Below, piece by piece: positions 12,705 to 25,066 of a stretch of 64,000 bases of DNA. Location of the stretch: NCBI GenBank assembly GCA_032622095.1, contig CP136065.1, positions 204,486,618 to 204,550,617 on the forward strand, read 5' to 3'. The notes below the pieces were generated by a model. It searched no databases. It was given only the letters and a program-made list of their open reading frames with translations, and was not told the DNA's origin. The translations under genes were made by a program, and so were the position numbers. Origin of the DNA: Siphonodentalium dalli. Taxonomy: Eukaryota; Mollusca; Scaphopoda; Gadilida; Siphonodentaliidae. Position 1 is the first letter of the stretch. Each line of letters begins with the position of its first letter.

Positions 12705-13467
12705 GGGGACGAGGGGAGGCTTACTCCCTCACTTCACAGTGGAGTCCTCCACTGGAGCGGCAAGGGGTGCTCCCAGCGACGCTTCAAAGAAACTCGAGCC
12801 GGCTGCAGCGGCATATGATCACGGTGGGCGCTGCCGGACCCCCGAGGGGTTGTCACGCTCCTCCTCGGCACAGTGCTCGGCCGCCACACGATTCGGGCGC
12901 GCCGGGGACAAACGGTTGTGGCCTAGGCCCTTGCAGGAAAAACACATCGTCGGCCTCCCCGGGATCACGACGGGACAAAATCCCCACTTCACATAGCTGA
13001 GAAAAAAAGGAATTAGGTCCAAATTCCTCGGTAATACTGCCATCTCCATGATAATGTCACCCGTACAATAACGATGACCATCGATAACACTTGTAGAATC
13101 TTTTTCCGTTTAGCCTCAGTGCCTCAACCACAAACTCCTGGTTCACGTGGAAGGGTACCCACATGAACCGAATTGAAACCTTCATCTCCTAGAATGGCTG
13201 GAACTGAATTGTAAATTTCATCGTACCTCCATCCACAGGCATTGCACAGGGACCCGCCTGGTAGAAGTCATAATCTGCATGCGACACGAAAACAAGATAC
13301 CAGACCCCGAACCGCTCCATGCGGTACAGGGCCTGGATTTTCGACAAATCCACAGCGTCCTTCAAGGCTGCCATTAGAATCTGCCCGGTTACCAAACCAC
13401 GACTCTCCGCGCTCACGCGCATCTGGAGGGTTCTCGCCACCCTGTCCTCCATTACGTCATCTGCCAT
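12705..13467 (-). pseudogene. LINE ORF1 fragment with CCHC knuckle
   Basis: From an ATG at 13467 (MADDVMEDRVARTLQMRVSA) through the RNA-binding N-terminal domain to the zinc-knuckle segment CFSCKGLGHNRLSPA near 12920, ending in the Pro/Ser-rich tail at about 12705. There are frameshifts (13189-13467, then 12819-13049). The context matches the array copies: 13554-13573 is the start of U2 and further right is the U2 upstream region. It is therefore a LINE inserted in a U2 gene and later truncated. Confidence 0.8.
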
Positions 13468-13553
13468 GGCTACGTCCCTGGCTGATGATTAAACAAAAGA
13501 AACAATGATTCAATTAATAAAACTAGGTCACGCTAAGAAAAACCACGATCTTT

Positions 13554-13573
13554 GCCAAAAGGCAGAGAAGCGG
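13554..13573 (-). ncRNA. U2 snRNA 5' end fragment (~20 nt), diverged
   Basis: On the minus strand it reads CCGCTTCTCTGCCTTTTGGC, matching U2 nucleotides 2-21 with a mutated start and one internal change. It is followed by LINE 5'UTR and then ORF1, exactly as in the array at 42-62 kb. A pseudogene fragment about 29 kb from the main array. Confidence 0.75.
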
Positions 13574-13720
13574 TTTTCAATTCCAGGTCTGTTCAAATCC
13601 ACAACAGGAAACGGTTTGAATCACCATCAACCATGTTTTAAAACGAAACCACCAACAACAGACATCCAAGAAAAACATCGGCAAAGATGTTTAAATCATC
13701 ATTGTTGATAGGTTCAATGT
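13574..13720 (-). promoter_or_regulatory. Remnant of U2 upstream region (spacer class 1)
   Basis: Matches 54121-54240 and 62168-62290, the sequence upstream of U2 in copies A and C. The motif equivalent to the conserved -57/-42 block is at 13601-13616, mutated at two positions. About 13 bp just before the U2 start are missing here. Confidence 0.65.
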
Positions 13721-15186
13721 CGATAATATATCAGGAAAAACGGCTTACATGTACTTGTCCGCCGTAGTGAAAAAAATATGTTGTCTCGACGAGCATTAGC
13801 AAAGAAGTGATTATCACACTGACCATATCCACGTCACAGGATTAAGCTGCCCATGCGATGGCCACATGCTGTAGATTGGTTTGACCTTTTTTCCACCCAG
13901 TTCTCTGGGTGCAACTGATATGCCATATTACTTCTGTAGCGAATTGTACTCTAGGGGTATATAGAAACTACAGTTTATTTCTCTTTTAATGGAATGGGGT
14001 TCATTGTTACCATTGACGCGCTAAGCGATGGAACTCCATAATTGTGAATAACTTGGAGTCCGTTATAAGCCCAAAACTTTTTATGTGTGGTGAATTAAAT
14101 TTAATTAAGACTAATTATACTTTTTGTGCAAGAACAAAAAAAAAAACATGTGTCATTTAATATAGTTCCACTTATACATTAACTTACGATAAAAAAAAAA
14201 TGCAATCAAAATATGACAGTCGTGACGTGCCATAAGTCAAAGTCGAAACTTGTGCTATGACCCCACTCGGAATAAGTTAAGATTATTCTATGAATGTAAA
14301 TATCGGATTCAGAAATATAGTTTCAATCTGCTAATAACGAAGAGAAACAAGCAGCTAAAGAAAAGGGTCTTGCTTACATGGCAAGGTATCGACGACTGCA
14401 ACTGATGGAACCTAACAAGGATATACCCAGGCTGATGAAAAGGGAGATAACACCAAAAAAAACAGAACTAAAAATTGATGTGATTTATTGCCTATATATA
14501 TTCAATAATGATTATTTCTATTTTGATATGCCGTGATAAAATAGTGAGGTGGAGTCTAAATATTCATACATGAGATCATTCAATAAATATTAAATTATAC
14601 TGTAAGTTTTATCAAGTGGTATAAACACTGTCGGATACCTGTTTAGGTTCGGACATTCCAAGATGGCGGCGCCAACTAAATCAGATAAACGGTAGATGTA
14701 TATATTGTCTCCGAAAAACGACCTTTGAAAATTTCAAAATGTTCAGGTTCGGATTCGCAACATTCGCGATGATTTTGTTCAGGTTCAGACACAATTTTCG
14801 TTCAGGTTCAGACACAATTTTCGTTCAGGTTCGGACAAATTTGGTTCAGGTTCGGACGCATTAAAAACTTCGCATAAAAATGACACGCTGAGGTACAGTC
14901 GCGTTCTTATTGCGTTTTTGTGCATTTGATTTTCTTCCATTGTAAAAGAAACGATAAATGGGGAACACGACGCATGGTTTTAGCCCACTCGTGAATAATT
15001 TGGGCGGACTTTTCTTATTTTATGCGTGTGAGATGTATGCGATCACGTGATTCCCCACATCCACATACGATGCCACGAAGGTCGCCGCACGTAGATGAGA
15101 AGATAGCTGTCCATAACATAAGTTACACGGATTTTTGAGGGGATACTGTTGTGTGTGCCTCGGTAGAGGCTCGTATCCCCCTTTAA
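13721..15186. other. Unassigned DNA with short GTTCAGG tandem array
   Basis: No firm gene. At about 14640-14860 a 20-25-bp unit around TTCAGGTTCGGACACAATTT is repeated about six times and contains one AAGATGGCGGC motif. The possible exon at 14328-14523 is listed separately. Confidence 0.4.
14328..14523 (+). CDS. Possible exon of unknown basic protein
   Basis: An open segment follows an AG (AAATATAG) and reads from about NNEEKQAAKEKGLAYMARY through RRLQLMEPNKDIP to a stop. The composition (Lys/Arg/Glu rich, no low-complexity run) looks more coding-like than its surroundings. No start codon, family or partner exon is seen. It could be a host exon or a piece of a decayed transposon gene. Confidence 0.25.
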
Positions 15187-16245
15187 TTAATACCAATGCA
15201 TGACCATAAGCAAAAATATTTTCATTATAACAACTACACCCTTAATGAATACTAATACATGAGTAAGGAAAACATTTTCATAACAACTACCTCCTTAGTG
15301 AATGCTAATACATGAGTAAGGAAAACATTTTCATAACAACTACCCCCTTAATGAATGCTAATACATGAGTAAGGAAAACATTTTCATAACAACTACCCCC
15401 CTTAATGAATGCTAATACATGACTATAAGTAAAACATTTTCATTATAACATCTACCCCCTTAATGAATGCTGATAACATGACTATAAGCAAATATTTTCA
15501 CTATAATAACTACAACCTTAATGAATGCTAATACATTACTATAAGCAAAACAATTTCATAATAACTACCCCCTTAATGAAAGCTGATAACATGACTATAA
15601 GCAAATATTTTCCCTATAATAACTACAACCTTAATGAATGCTAATACATGACTAATAAGCAAAACAATTTCATAATAACTACCCCCTTAATGAATGCTAA
15701 TACATTACTATAAGCAAAACAATTTCATAATAACTACTCCCTTAATGAATGCTGATGCATTACTATAAGCAAACATTTTCACTATAATAACTACAACCTT
15801 AATGAATGCTAATACATGACTAATAAGCAAAACAATTTCATAATAACCCCTTAATGAATGCTAATACGTGACTATAAGCAAAACAATTTCATAATAACTA
15901 CCCCCTTAATGAATGCTAATACGTGACTATAAGCAAACATTTTCACTATAATAACTACCCCCTTAATGAATGCTAATACATTACTATAAGCAAAACAATT
16001 TCATAATAACTACCCCCTTAATGAATGCTGATACATGACTATAAGCAAACATTTTCATTATAATAACTACAACCTTAATGAATGCTAATACATGACTAAT
16101 AAGCAAAACAATTTCATAATAACTACCCTCTTAATGAATGCTGATACATGAGTGAGCAAAACATTTTCATAACAACTACCTACTTAATGAATGCTAATAC
16201 ATTACTTTTAGCAAACATTTTCATTATAATAACTACTCCCTTAAT
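15187..16245. repeat. AT-rich satellite, ~53-68-bp units
   Basis: Roughly eighteen imperfect units of the form CCCTTAATGAATGCTAATAC followed by ATGACTATAAGC, AAAACATTTTCATAATAAC and TAC. The first units are 53-54 bp. Later ones are longer because of TATAAGC/TAATAAGC variants. No coding content. Confidence 0.9.
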
Positions 16246-16439
16246 GAAATCACCGACATATGTTTTTCATATGTCCAGTGATTTTGTTTGAAACCCAAAA
16301 GGATGTATCTATTCCTTACAATATCAGGCAGTGAAAACTCTATAATAAACATCGGTCAAGGCAAGAGGACAAAACTCGCATATAACCAGTTATATACCAG
16401 CATTAATGGACCATGATATAATACAGGGCGACGTGTTTA

Positions 16440-16800
16440 TTTGAGTCAGTCAGACTCTTCAGTATAATCTGTCGTGTATGAAACACAGGGTAAGAATACG
16501 TATACAGAGACGCATTTGAATACGGGTTATTTACTGTTTGGAAAATCAACAACAATAAAGAGCGTTGTCTCAGTAAGGTAGTAAACCTCGACAATATAGT
16601 CTGATAATTGTGACAAACGAATGTCGGACTACGTATACAGAGAAACTTTTGAACACGAGTTATTTACTGTTTGGAAAATCAACAACAACAATAAAGAGCA
16701 TTTTCTCAGTAAGTTAGTAAACCTTGACAATATAGTCTGACAATTGTGATAAACGAACGTCGGATTACGTTTACAGAGAATCTTTAAACCCATAAAACTA
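16440..16800. repeat. ~133-bp tandem repeat, 2.5 copies
   Basis: The unit contains GTTATTTACTGTTTGGAAAA, a CAACAA run and CAATATAGTCTGA. It starts near 16497, 16630 and 16767. The copies differ by point changes and one CAA expansion. Confidence 0.8.
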
Positions 16801-19039
16801 TGGTGAACCCATCGGGAATAAATCAGTGAACAAAATTCCAGGAGTTGGTCCGGTACTGACAAACAGATTCGAGAGTAAAGGGATTACAAAAGCTTGCCAA
16901 GTTGTAGGAACTTACCTAGCTGAGGGAAAAAACGATGCACATTTCAAAGATTGCACATTTCTTCTACACGAAAACAACTGAGTGTGAAATCTAATTGAGC
17001 CTATTAGAAAATCATACCCATATTTGACCAAAAGAATTATCATAATTCCACAACTGTTCGCTATTATCTTGGCTAAATTTTGGGGCCGTATTTACCGAAC
17101 CATACCATACTGGACAGAAATGACATTTTTTCAAATACTCGTGGCTCGCTCCACACATGATTTTCGATACTTCCGGTATATGTTATTTCGACGGGACGCA
17201 AAATTTCCCAACGATAATGTAAACAAAAATGGGAGGTAATTCTATTTGAGAAAATTAGAAACCATCATCCACATTACTTGACATATAGACTCATCGCATC
17301 CTTCCGTTTGAGTGATATATCGCTCTTTAACAACAAATGTCGGAAAGGGGTGACAAAGCCGACCCGTCCATTAAATTCAATTTTCCACATCTCTGTACTC
17401 ATCGTAGTTGGTTTATTCCATCAGATTTTTATAAACTAAATAAAATAACAAACTAAAGAATAATGGTATGCAATAATAATGACCTTAAGAGAGAATATTG
17501 GTGCTTGTGCAGAGAGTATAGTTGCCAGACAACGCCGATGAGTACAGTAAATTTACATATGGTTCTTAACAGACAATGTTTTTGAGGAATTATGTGATGA
17601 GTCTAAATTCTCGATTGAACAAATTTATCTACATGGTTTCAACATTTGTTTGACGGTATGCGCAAGGGACATGATTTGGCAATTTGATGTCGACGCCCTA
17701 AACTAGTCCAAGAATACAGTCATTCTGTGTCCAAGTGTCGCGACGATATTCCGTTCCCCATATGCTCGGACCGAATATATACTTGACACGTGTTAGAAAT
17801 TTATACTAACAACGCCCAATCTAGAGGTTTATGCCAGATATACATCGGTGAATAGTGTACACAATGAATATAGTGTAATATTATTATCGCGTTTGTGACA
17901 GATATGAATATCAACTAACTCAGGGAATTATTTCAAATCCGAATATATATTCAGACAAAAATCAGCTTGGTAAATTAACTGTCGAATCATGGCAACATCA
18001 ATGCCAATTTAAAAAAATATTCTCATCTCCCCCATACCTCACGGAATAATTGCCACCCCCACCCTCCTAAGTAGAAAAATTAGCAAAACATACCTTCAGT
18101 CGTTGGAAATTCAAATCAAACTAAACTCCTATCCATTTTCACAACGTTATATAGGCCGGCCAAATTCACCATTGACCAATTACGATTAATTCCATTCACT
18201 CGATTTTCACGAGGTCACTCACTAAGTGAACGCCATGCTTTACACAAAGACTTCGTTCTGACCGAGTGCTCATTCACCCGCGAATTAGCCATAATTGGTA
18301 AATTGTCCATTGGTGCTCTCGTGTTCGCAAATTAAGGTCACACTCAATTTAACGATACGATGCAAACAAATTGAAGACTATTACCTTTCCGATTTAATGC
18401 GATAACCTATGTTTAAAGAGCCTTCACTGATTTAAAATACGATTGATACAAAGTATAATTGTTACACCTATATGCACTAAAATAATTACTTGGAACCTAC
18501 CACATACAATTGATACAAAGTATAATTGTTACATATATTTAAATTATGAATAATAACATACTAATATATATACACACAGGAATAATAACAGTTGATACCT
18601 TTAAACGTACCAGAAAACGTTAACCCCGATTGGCTAACCGATAACAGCTGCGCGTGTCCCGTAAAAATAGCTCGGGTGTCATCTGTATACGGCGAACGCA
18701 ATAGTCGTTTAACTCGGTCATGTGGCACTGATTTAAAGTTAGTTTTAATAGTCGTATTGATTTTGACCAGCTGCTTTATTAAAGAAAAACACTTGACAAA
18801 TGGCATGATTCTGATCGGCGGCGAAATAACCGATGCCGATATTCAGTGTTCTGTACTAGTAAATCTCTGCCTCTCGTAACATTCCAATACAACCGCATAA
18901 ATTATTCCTTATTTTGGAATGTCTGTGACATCAGTATGACGTCACGATATTGGGGGAAGCCCATTGTTCTGGAAATGGGTTTTTACATGAATTTGTGTCG
19001 ACGTAATATTATAATTATTACGGAGATGTTTACGTCGAC
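16801..19039. other. Unassigned intergenic DNA
   Basis: No gene is recognised. A GC-richer open segment at 18592-18879 (plus) has no family resemblance I can name and an equally open antisense frame. At 18442-18533 a 25-bp direct repeat flanks a short segment shared with 878-914. Confidence 0.4.
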
Positions 19040-19510
19040 TGCTGCGATTATGACGTCTGTCGGACCTTTTTTGGTGAAGTTATCCCCCTTTTTCGACTTA
19101 GAAAATTTTCCCAACATGTATACTTTTGTCCGAGCTTTTATTCCCACATTTTTAGGTCAATTTTTTTAAAACGTTGCACAGATATTTAGTACCATGGGAA
19201 CTTGTGCACCTGCGATTATGATGTCTGTCCGACATTTTTTGGTGGAGTTATCCCTCTTTTTCGACTTAGAATTGTTTTTGCAACATGCATAATTTTGTCC
19301 GAGCTTTTATTCCTACATTTTTCGGTCAATGTTTTTTAATCTTGGCACTGATATTTAGTACCATGGGAACCTGTGCACTTGCGTTTATAACGTCTGTCTG
19401 ATATTTTTTGTATGGAATTATTCCCCTTTTTCGACTTAGAAATGTTTTCGCAACATGCATAATTTTGTCCAAGCTTTTATTCCTACATTTTTCGGTCAAT
19501 AGGTTTAAGA
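19040..19510. repeat. ~169-bp tandem repeat, about 2.8 copies
   Basis: The unit starts GCGATTATGACGTCTGTC and includes TTTTTCGACTTAGAA, a GTCCGAGCTTTTATTCC block and ATTTAGTACCATGGGAAC. Starts are at about 19043, 19213 and 19381. No coding content is convincing. Confidence 0.8.
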
Positions 19511-19660
19511 TTAGGGTTATGGTTGTACACCTGCAATGGGAACTGTTATTTATTATTTTAACTAAATGTTTACCGACATGTGAAACATCTTAGTATTTTA
19601 AAAACAGTAGTCCCATTGCGACAGTCACACCTCTAGTTTTAATGAAAATGGGTCAATTGC

Positions 19661-20092
19661 TCAAGTCTTTTTCCTGTGGCTTGGTTGAATTGGCGATGGT
19701 GGAGTCGAAGCGTGGCTTGGTTGAATTGGCGATGGTGGAGTCGAAGCGTGGCTTGGTTGAATTGGCGATGGTGGAGTCGAAGCGTGGCTTGGTTGAATTG
19801 GCGATGGTGGAGTCGAAGCGTGGCTTGGTTGAATTGGTTGTATTCCGCGTGCTCTCTCCGTTGCAGCAATTCGCTGCTCTAAGCTCAACGAGAACTGCGA
19901 TATAGCCTCAATATTCTCTCCAATTTCATCCTCGCACACCTTCCATATTGGTTCGTATTGCTCAAATCGATTCTTCCTAATGCGGCTAAAAGAGGCTGTT
20001 TGTTGTTAGAAAGTTTATGGCGAACTTCATCGTCCAACTGATAGCGGCTCTCCGGACCTGGAATAGGCCTGACGTCCACTTCCTGTCCGATA
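19661..20092 (-). pseudogene. Unknown coding segment with (IQPSHASTPPSP)n repeat
   Basis: Minus strand. A segment beginning about 20092 after a possible acceptor (TTATCGGACAG) reads VDVRPIPGPESRYQLDDEV and on to LLAALGRI. A +1/-1 shift near 19980 is needed to continue as FEQYEPIWKVCEDEIGENIE. It ends in four to five exact 12-residue repeats of IQPSHASTPPSP and a stop. The 36-bp DNA repeat (19678-19840) is in frame, and the non-repeat part is well-composed protein, so this is probably an exon or a recent pseudogene. I do not recognise the family. Confidence 0.4.
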
Positions 20093-22366
20093 AAATATGA
20101 CTAAATATATATATATGCAGTTGCCTAAATAAAACTAATTTATAGACAACATTTCTGACATGATCGACCAACCAATTCCTATTTACAAGAATGATGCACA
20201 GCGATATACTATCAACAACTTCTGCATTACTACTGCAAACTACTCGATTCGGGACGCATCTATCGGCAATAAACTAACAGAAATGATTTCGCCATCGAGA
20301 GTCACGCATTTAATTAATATATATATATAAGTATTATGGTGTTTGTTGTCAATTTGGATATAATATTTGAAATACTGTATGCGATTTTGCAGCTAAAATA
20401 CACAATAAAAGTGGGCCTTTTTAGTGGGTACATGCATCACAGTTGCCAATTATATTATGTGTTTGAATTTTTGTTTTGATTGTATCATGTTTGTGCGTGT
20501 GTATGCATGTTATATTATTAATGAATTCAACATATTTGAACTCAATTTCATTCTCCAGAACTTAATTCCTTCATATGCCCCTAAATGTTTTAACATTATT
20601 CATCAAACGAATTCCAAAAACAAGATTCGTTTGGGACTGGCAGTAAATTTGTACAGGCTTTTTGTTTGATTGACAATAATCGAGAGTAAAGTTCACAAAC
20701 CCTGGCTTGAAAAAATAAATACACATACCGGTAGATATCCGATTAACCCTTTACCCAACAGTAATATGACTAACGTCATTACCTCCAGCCAACAGAACTT
20801 TCTGGTGACGTCAAAGTTATTGGGAAAAAAATGTATTATTACTAAATTGTATGGTGGCTCTTGTTTTATGAAATTATGTTCATCTGCATGGATGCGACTG
20901 GGAGTAATTTTTTCAGAGTTGTTAATCCCCCTCCCCAAGCATGATAGTATGGTGAATATTTATTAGGTTTTATATTTATATTTTATAACAATAAATGTAA
21001 TAAACAAACAAAAGATAAGTTTTGTTTTATCAACAGATCAATGTGACTTTCAGTTTCAATTTCTCTGTCGGAAAAGCACATCACGAAATTGGGTGATTTA
21101 TTAATACGTTAAGCAATAGCTATGTGGTGAAATGAAACATAAAATAAATCAAGTGACATATTAATTCTTGGATGGTTACTTGTAAATTCAGTTACAATTG
21201 TCAGCATTATTAGTCCACATTGTACCATCGATTACGGTACATCGCACATGTGTTTTGTTTACTTTTGTTTCTCCGGTTTTTGACCTTGACATTGCAGTCA
21301 GTACATTCGCACAGCACAGATCTTGTGCAATTAATAAATTTAAAAAGAATTTCGTGCCTACATTGTATCTTACGATTCTCTTAGTTAAATTTTGAGCAGT
21401 CATATTCAATATAAACGGAAAAGACAGTGCCGATAAGTAATTCGCGGTAAATGCCTCGCGCACTATTCCGAATTGATGCGCGCACTTTCAATTTAAAAAT
21501 AGCCGCGTATGCTCGTGAACTCCGTGTTCAAATAAAAGTAACTAATGTAATACATGTCATTTCTTTGATTTTTCACATCATGATATGGCCTATTTACTGA
21601 AGTATTTCGCAGTGTTATAGCGCGCAGAATAATAATTTTATTAATCAAACGAGAGAACAAACGGAAATAAAACGTGTCTGCCACTAGAAGTAAACATTGA
21701 AACCGAAAGTAAAACAAGAATGCACGGGTCGAGGTCATGTGAAATTCACAGAATTGTAATATTCTATCAAAGCAAAATCCAATTAACCCTTTAGCGTTCA
21801 GTGAGACCCAGAGCGCCCTTCCGCGTAGCGTTCAGAGAGCGCCCAGAAGTGGTGCCATTGTGCATTTATGTTGTTTAATTATGCCATATATATTTCCAAT
21901 AGTTTGCAATCCTGCTTTAAATTGCTCTATTTGTGGCATAATTCTGAAATTTTTTTATTTAATAATTAACTTCAGAATGACGTTTAATTTCATATCTCAA
22001 TACTGATATTTCTTCCTAATATTGAAGAGAAAATATTAGCCAAAAATGTTTGGTTTGGAATGAATGGAAAATAAATAAATTACAATAATTTTACAGTTTA
22101 CACATATACAAATGTATTGCATCTAAATTTCTAATACTACATCCAGTAAAAAAATAAGGGTTGCCTATCAAAGATGGCTCTGGTTGAGTTTTTTTTCCCT
22201 CAAAAAGTGAATCTATTCAACCGAGACTCACTAAAAATGGACGAACTAAAGAACCCTATCTCAGAACAAGGAGCCATAACTCAGGTAAATAAAGACAAGC
22301 CTGTAAAGTTTCAATAAATGTGGGCTGCTGATGGATCAAAGCGGCCGATGCACATAAATTTGTGCT

Positions 22367-22387
22367 ATCAAAGTGAAGAAATTCAAC

Positions 22388-22443
<56 letters not shown>

Positions 22444-22450
22444 TGTCATC
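22367..22450 (+). rRNA. 28S rRNA fragment, 84 nt, around the R2 target
   Basis: Reads TCAAAGTGAAGAAATTCAAC through the conserved block GACTCTCTTAAGGTAGCC to AAATGCCTTGTCATC. It is nearly identical to the highly conserved core of eukaryotic 28S rRNA, the region that contains the R2 insertion site. One C-to-T change is seen (CCTTGTC for CCTCGTC). Similarity starts and stops abruptly and both flanks are AT-rich non-rDNA. It is an isolated rDNA fragment, not a functional gene. The R2 cleavage site itself is intact. Confidence 0.9.
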
Positions 22451-22902
22451 AGTATTTTATCATTGCTGCTATGACGTCGACAAGGTTCCATGATTTTTTC
22501 ATCGTCATCAGCAGCTGATCAATAAGTTCAAAGACAACATTCGATAAATAATAAATCTAAGATATATTCGGTTTGAATTTGCAATGAATATCATTTATGT
22601 ATTACCGAATGGGTAATAGTTATAGCCATGATAAATGACAGTTCCCATTGTGCGCCCCAATTTCCAACCACGTGTTTACAGGTACATATTTTTTGCCCAC
22701 TTTATCAGTGGGCGTTTCTTGGCGGGAGTGTTTTTTAAATAAACCATTTGGATTGAATCATGTGTCCATTCCTTTGTATTTTTCGATTATAGTGTGGAGA
22801 ATATACTCAAGATTATGTATTTGTCAATGCGCTTTAACAACATAATTTATTTGGGTACTAATCCAGGCAATCCCCGTGCCCACAATATTGGGCTGAATTG
22901 GC

Positions 22903-23115
22903 GTGACGTTGGGACGTGTAACTGAAGAGAAAATCAAAAATGTTGTCGAACTTTCCGATCAAAACATTATTGAATTTTCAAAATTGCTCACTCAGTGTAT
23001 TAAAATAAAATATTATTCATATGATCTTGTGATGAATGAGGGGAAAAATCAAATGACAGTTTTATTTGAGAACATATCTAGAGCCAAAAGAGTTAGAACA
23101 ACACGGCGTCCTTAG
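22903..23115 (+). CDS. Possible terminal exon, unknown
   Basis: A 70-residue frame ending RAKRVRTTRRP and a stop, with well-mixed composition (VTEEKIKNVVELSDQ) in an AT-rich area. AATAAA-type signals lie downstream near 23453-23480. No similarity is recognised and an upstream exon is not identified. Confidence 0.25.
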   Translation: MTLGRVTEEKIKNVVELSDQNIIEFSKLLTQCIKIKYYSYDLVMNEGKNQMTVLFENISRAKRVRTTRRP

Positions 23116-24494
23116 TAACACCAACACTGCAAAAGCGCAGGTGTCTTGGAGTTGACTCGGAACTGTATTTGCTTCGCTGGTCAAATCATGATATTTGTTT
23201 TTTATAATTTATTCCATTTAGTATCTAAAAAAAAAAGCGTTGTGCTACATATATATAGCAAATTCTACAAAGACAGTACACACATATGTACCTTCCGGGA
23301 AGAAAATTTCACTATCTGAAATTTCTCAGAAAGTTGAAATCGAATGCCTAACCATGTTAAATTGGCTGATGATACACATCACAGAATATTGAGACCAAGC
23401 AAAATGTATCTGAATTGGCATTGGAAGATGAAGAGGGTTCACATGAACAAAAAATAAATAAATGATATTAAGTAAATAAAGTTATATATATACATTTTGT
23501 ATTGTATTGTTTTTTGTATTCATGTAAAAAAATATGTAATACTATGAATATACTGTTACCAAAAATATGAATAAATTATAAAAAAATCAAAAATAATCAT
23601 GACATTGGACTTTTTAATTAGGTGCATATTATTAATAACTCAAAAATATAAACAAGTCAAATAAATATTTTATTAGAAATAAAAATAGTTTGTAAATAAA
23701 AATCTGTAGAATAAAACTATATTAGATGGCTGTAAACAGATCACAATTGCGGAGTACATTGATTTAGTCGACTTGAAAAATAGCACCGCAACGACGCAGT
23801 TTTCGTTTTATTACGATTTTATGGATGAAATGTCAATTAAATTGTACAAAACCCAACAAAAACATAAATATTTATAATGTAACATCCATTTTATTGTTTA
23901 CATTAAAAATAAGATTAATTTGTTATGTTATAATGCAATATTTTTGTTGTAAACTATGACTGAAAAAAACGGTTATTTCATCGCTTTTAAGTACATTATC
24001 GCGACCGTTCTTGCTAAAAAATATTGATTTTATAACTAGGTCAAAGGCCTGAACGGACAGGGACCTTGATGACCCGATTTTTTCGTATATCCAGACATTG
24101 TCTCATTACTTTCATATAAATTAGGGTCCTGCGAAATGGAGATTTTGATCGAATCGAATATCGAATCGAATTCAGGAAATCGAATTCAGGAAATCGAATC
24201 GAATATCGATTCGAATCATAGCTGTATGTTGTATTCTCAATTGGGCATGTTTTGTCAACGATTAGACGATTTGTGAAATGTTCCATGAACTACATGCACG
24301 AAGTTCCATCATAACTTATGTGGCGATGAACTGTCATTTGCAATACTATTAACTTCAATTGATAACTGATTAAAACGTCCATGCGGCCCTCACGACGATT
24401 AATATATAACCACTAAACGGATTATTGGAACTAAAATCACGCAAAATTTGTACAGATTGCATGTGCATGCAAAATTGCAAATCAACATTCGGAA

Positions 24495-24722
24495 TCACCC
24501 GTTGTTATAAACTTGAAGATGCAACAATAGTCGCAGTGTAGCCTGTTTTGACAGATGATTCCATAGATGGGTCGTTGTCCCAGATGCTTGTGATTTATAC
24601 ACCATGTTGCATTCATCACATGTGTAAGCCTGCAGCTCTATCATGTCAAAAAACGCTCCGAAATTGAAAGTAAACTTCAAAAGAAAACACTGCCAAAATG
24701 CAGTTTTCGATGCTGGGAACAC
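24495..24722 (-). pseudogene. BED zinc-finger remnant of hAT transposase
   Basis: The minus-strand frame contains YTCDECNMVYKSQASGTTTH followed by LWNHLSKQ. This C-x2-C then H-x3-H spacing with an aromatic start is the BED finger found at the N-terminus of hAT transposases. The catalytic RNase-H-like and dimerisation domains are absent. It lies within the hAT termini at 24122/30119 and supports that assignment. Confidence 0.65.
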
Positions 24723-25066
24723 GTGTTGTTTAAATTCTGAGCTATATTACATAACGCGGAATCTGAGATGGATAGACCGCGGATAACGCTAGCAGTTGAT
24801 CAGTCTCATAGCTATTATAATTTACGCGCGTCGTCGGTCCATCGGCGATCTCCGAGCTTTTGGGGACCATGTTCAAAGATAGAAATCATACGTATTTAGT
24901 TGTCCTATAGTGGCTAATTGCTGTCTATACTTATAATTAATATATATAATCGCGATGTACAATGATAATTATAAGGTACATATATACATCATTTTCTGTA
25001 ATTAAATGGCACAAAACAGCTAAGTACGACGTGTGTACCTGCCCGTAAACAGCCTACTTTTCCATC

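Larger units (their letters stand above)
20093..24113. other. AT-rich intergenic DNA with 28S fragment
   Basis: Apart from the 28S rRNA fragment (22367-22450) and the possible exon at 22903-23115, I see no gene. A GC-rich hairpin-like block occurs at 21786-21850 after TTAACCCTTTAGC, perhaps an old piggyBac-type end. Confidence 0.4.

Noticed and set aside
12819-13000. Plus-strand frames opposite the ORF1 knuckle region
   Set aside because: Antisense shadows of the GC-rich ORF1 tail, seen in every ORF1 copy.
15187-16245. CRISPR-like array
   Set aside because: Units are continuous imperfect satellite repeats without constant-repeat/variable-spacer structure, in a eukaryotic context.
22420-22450. 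R2 retrotransposon insertion in the 28S fragment
   Set aside because: The TTAAGG/TAGCC site is uninterrupted and no R2-like coding sequence is nearby.
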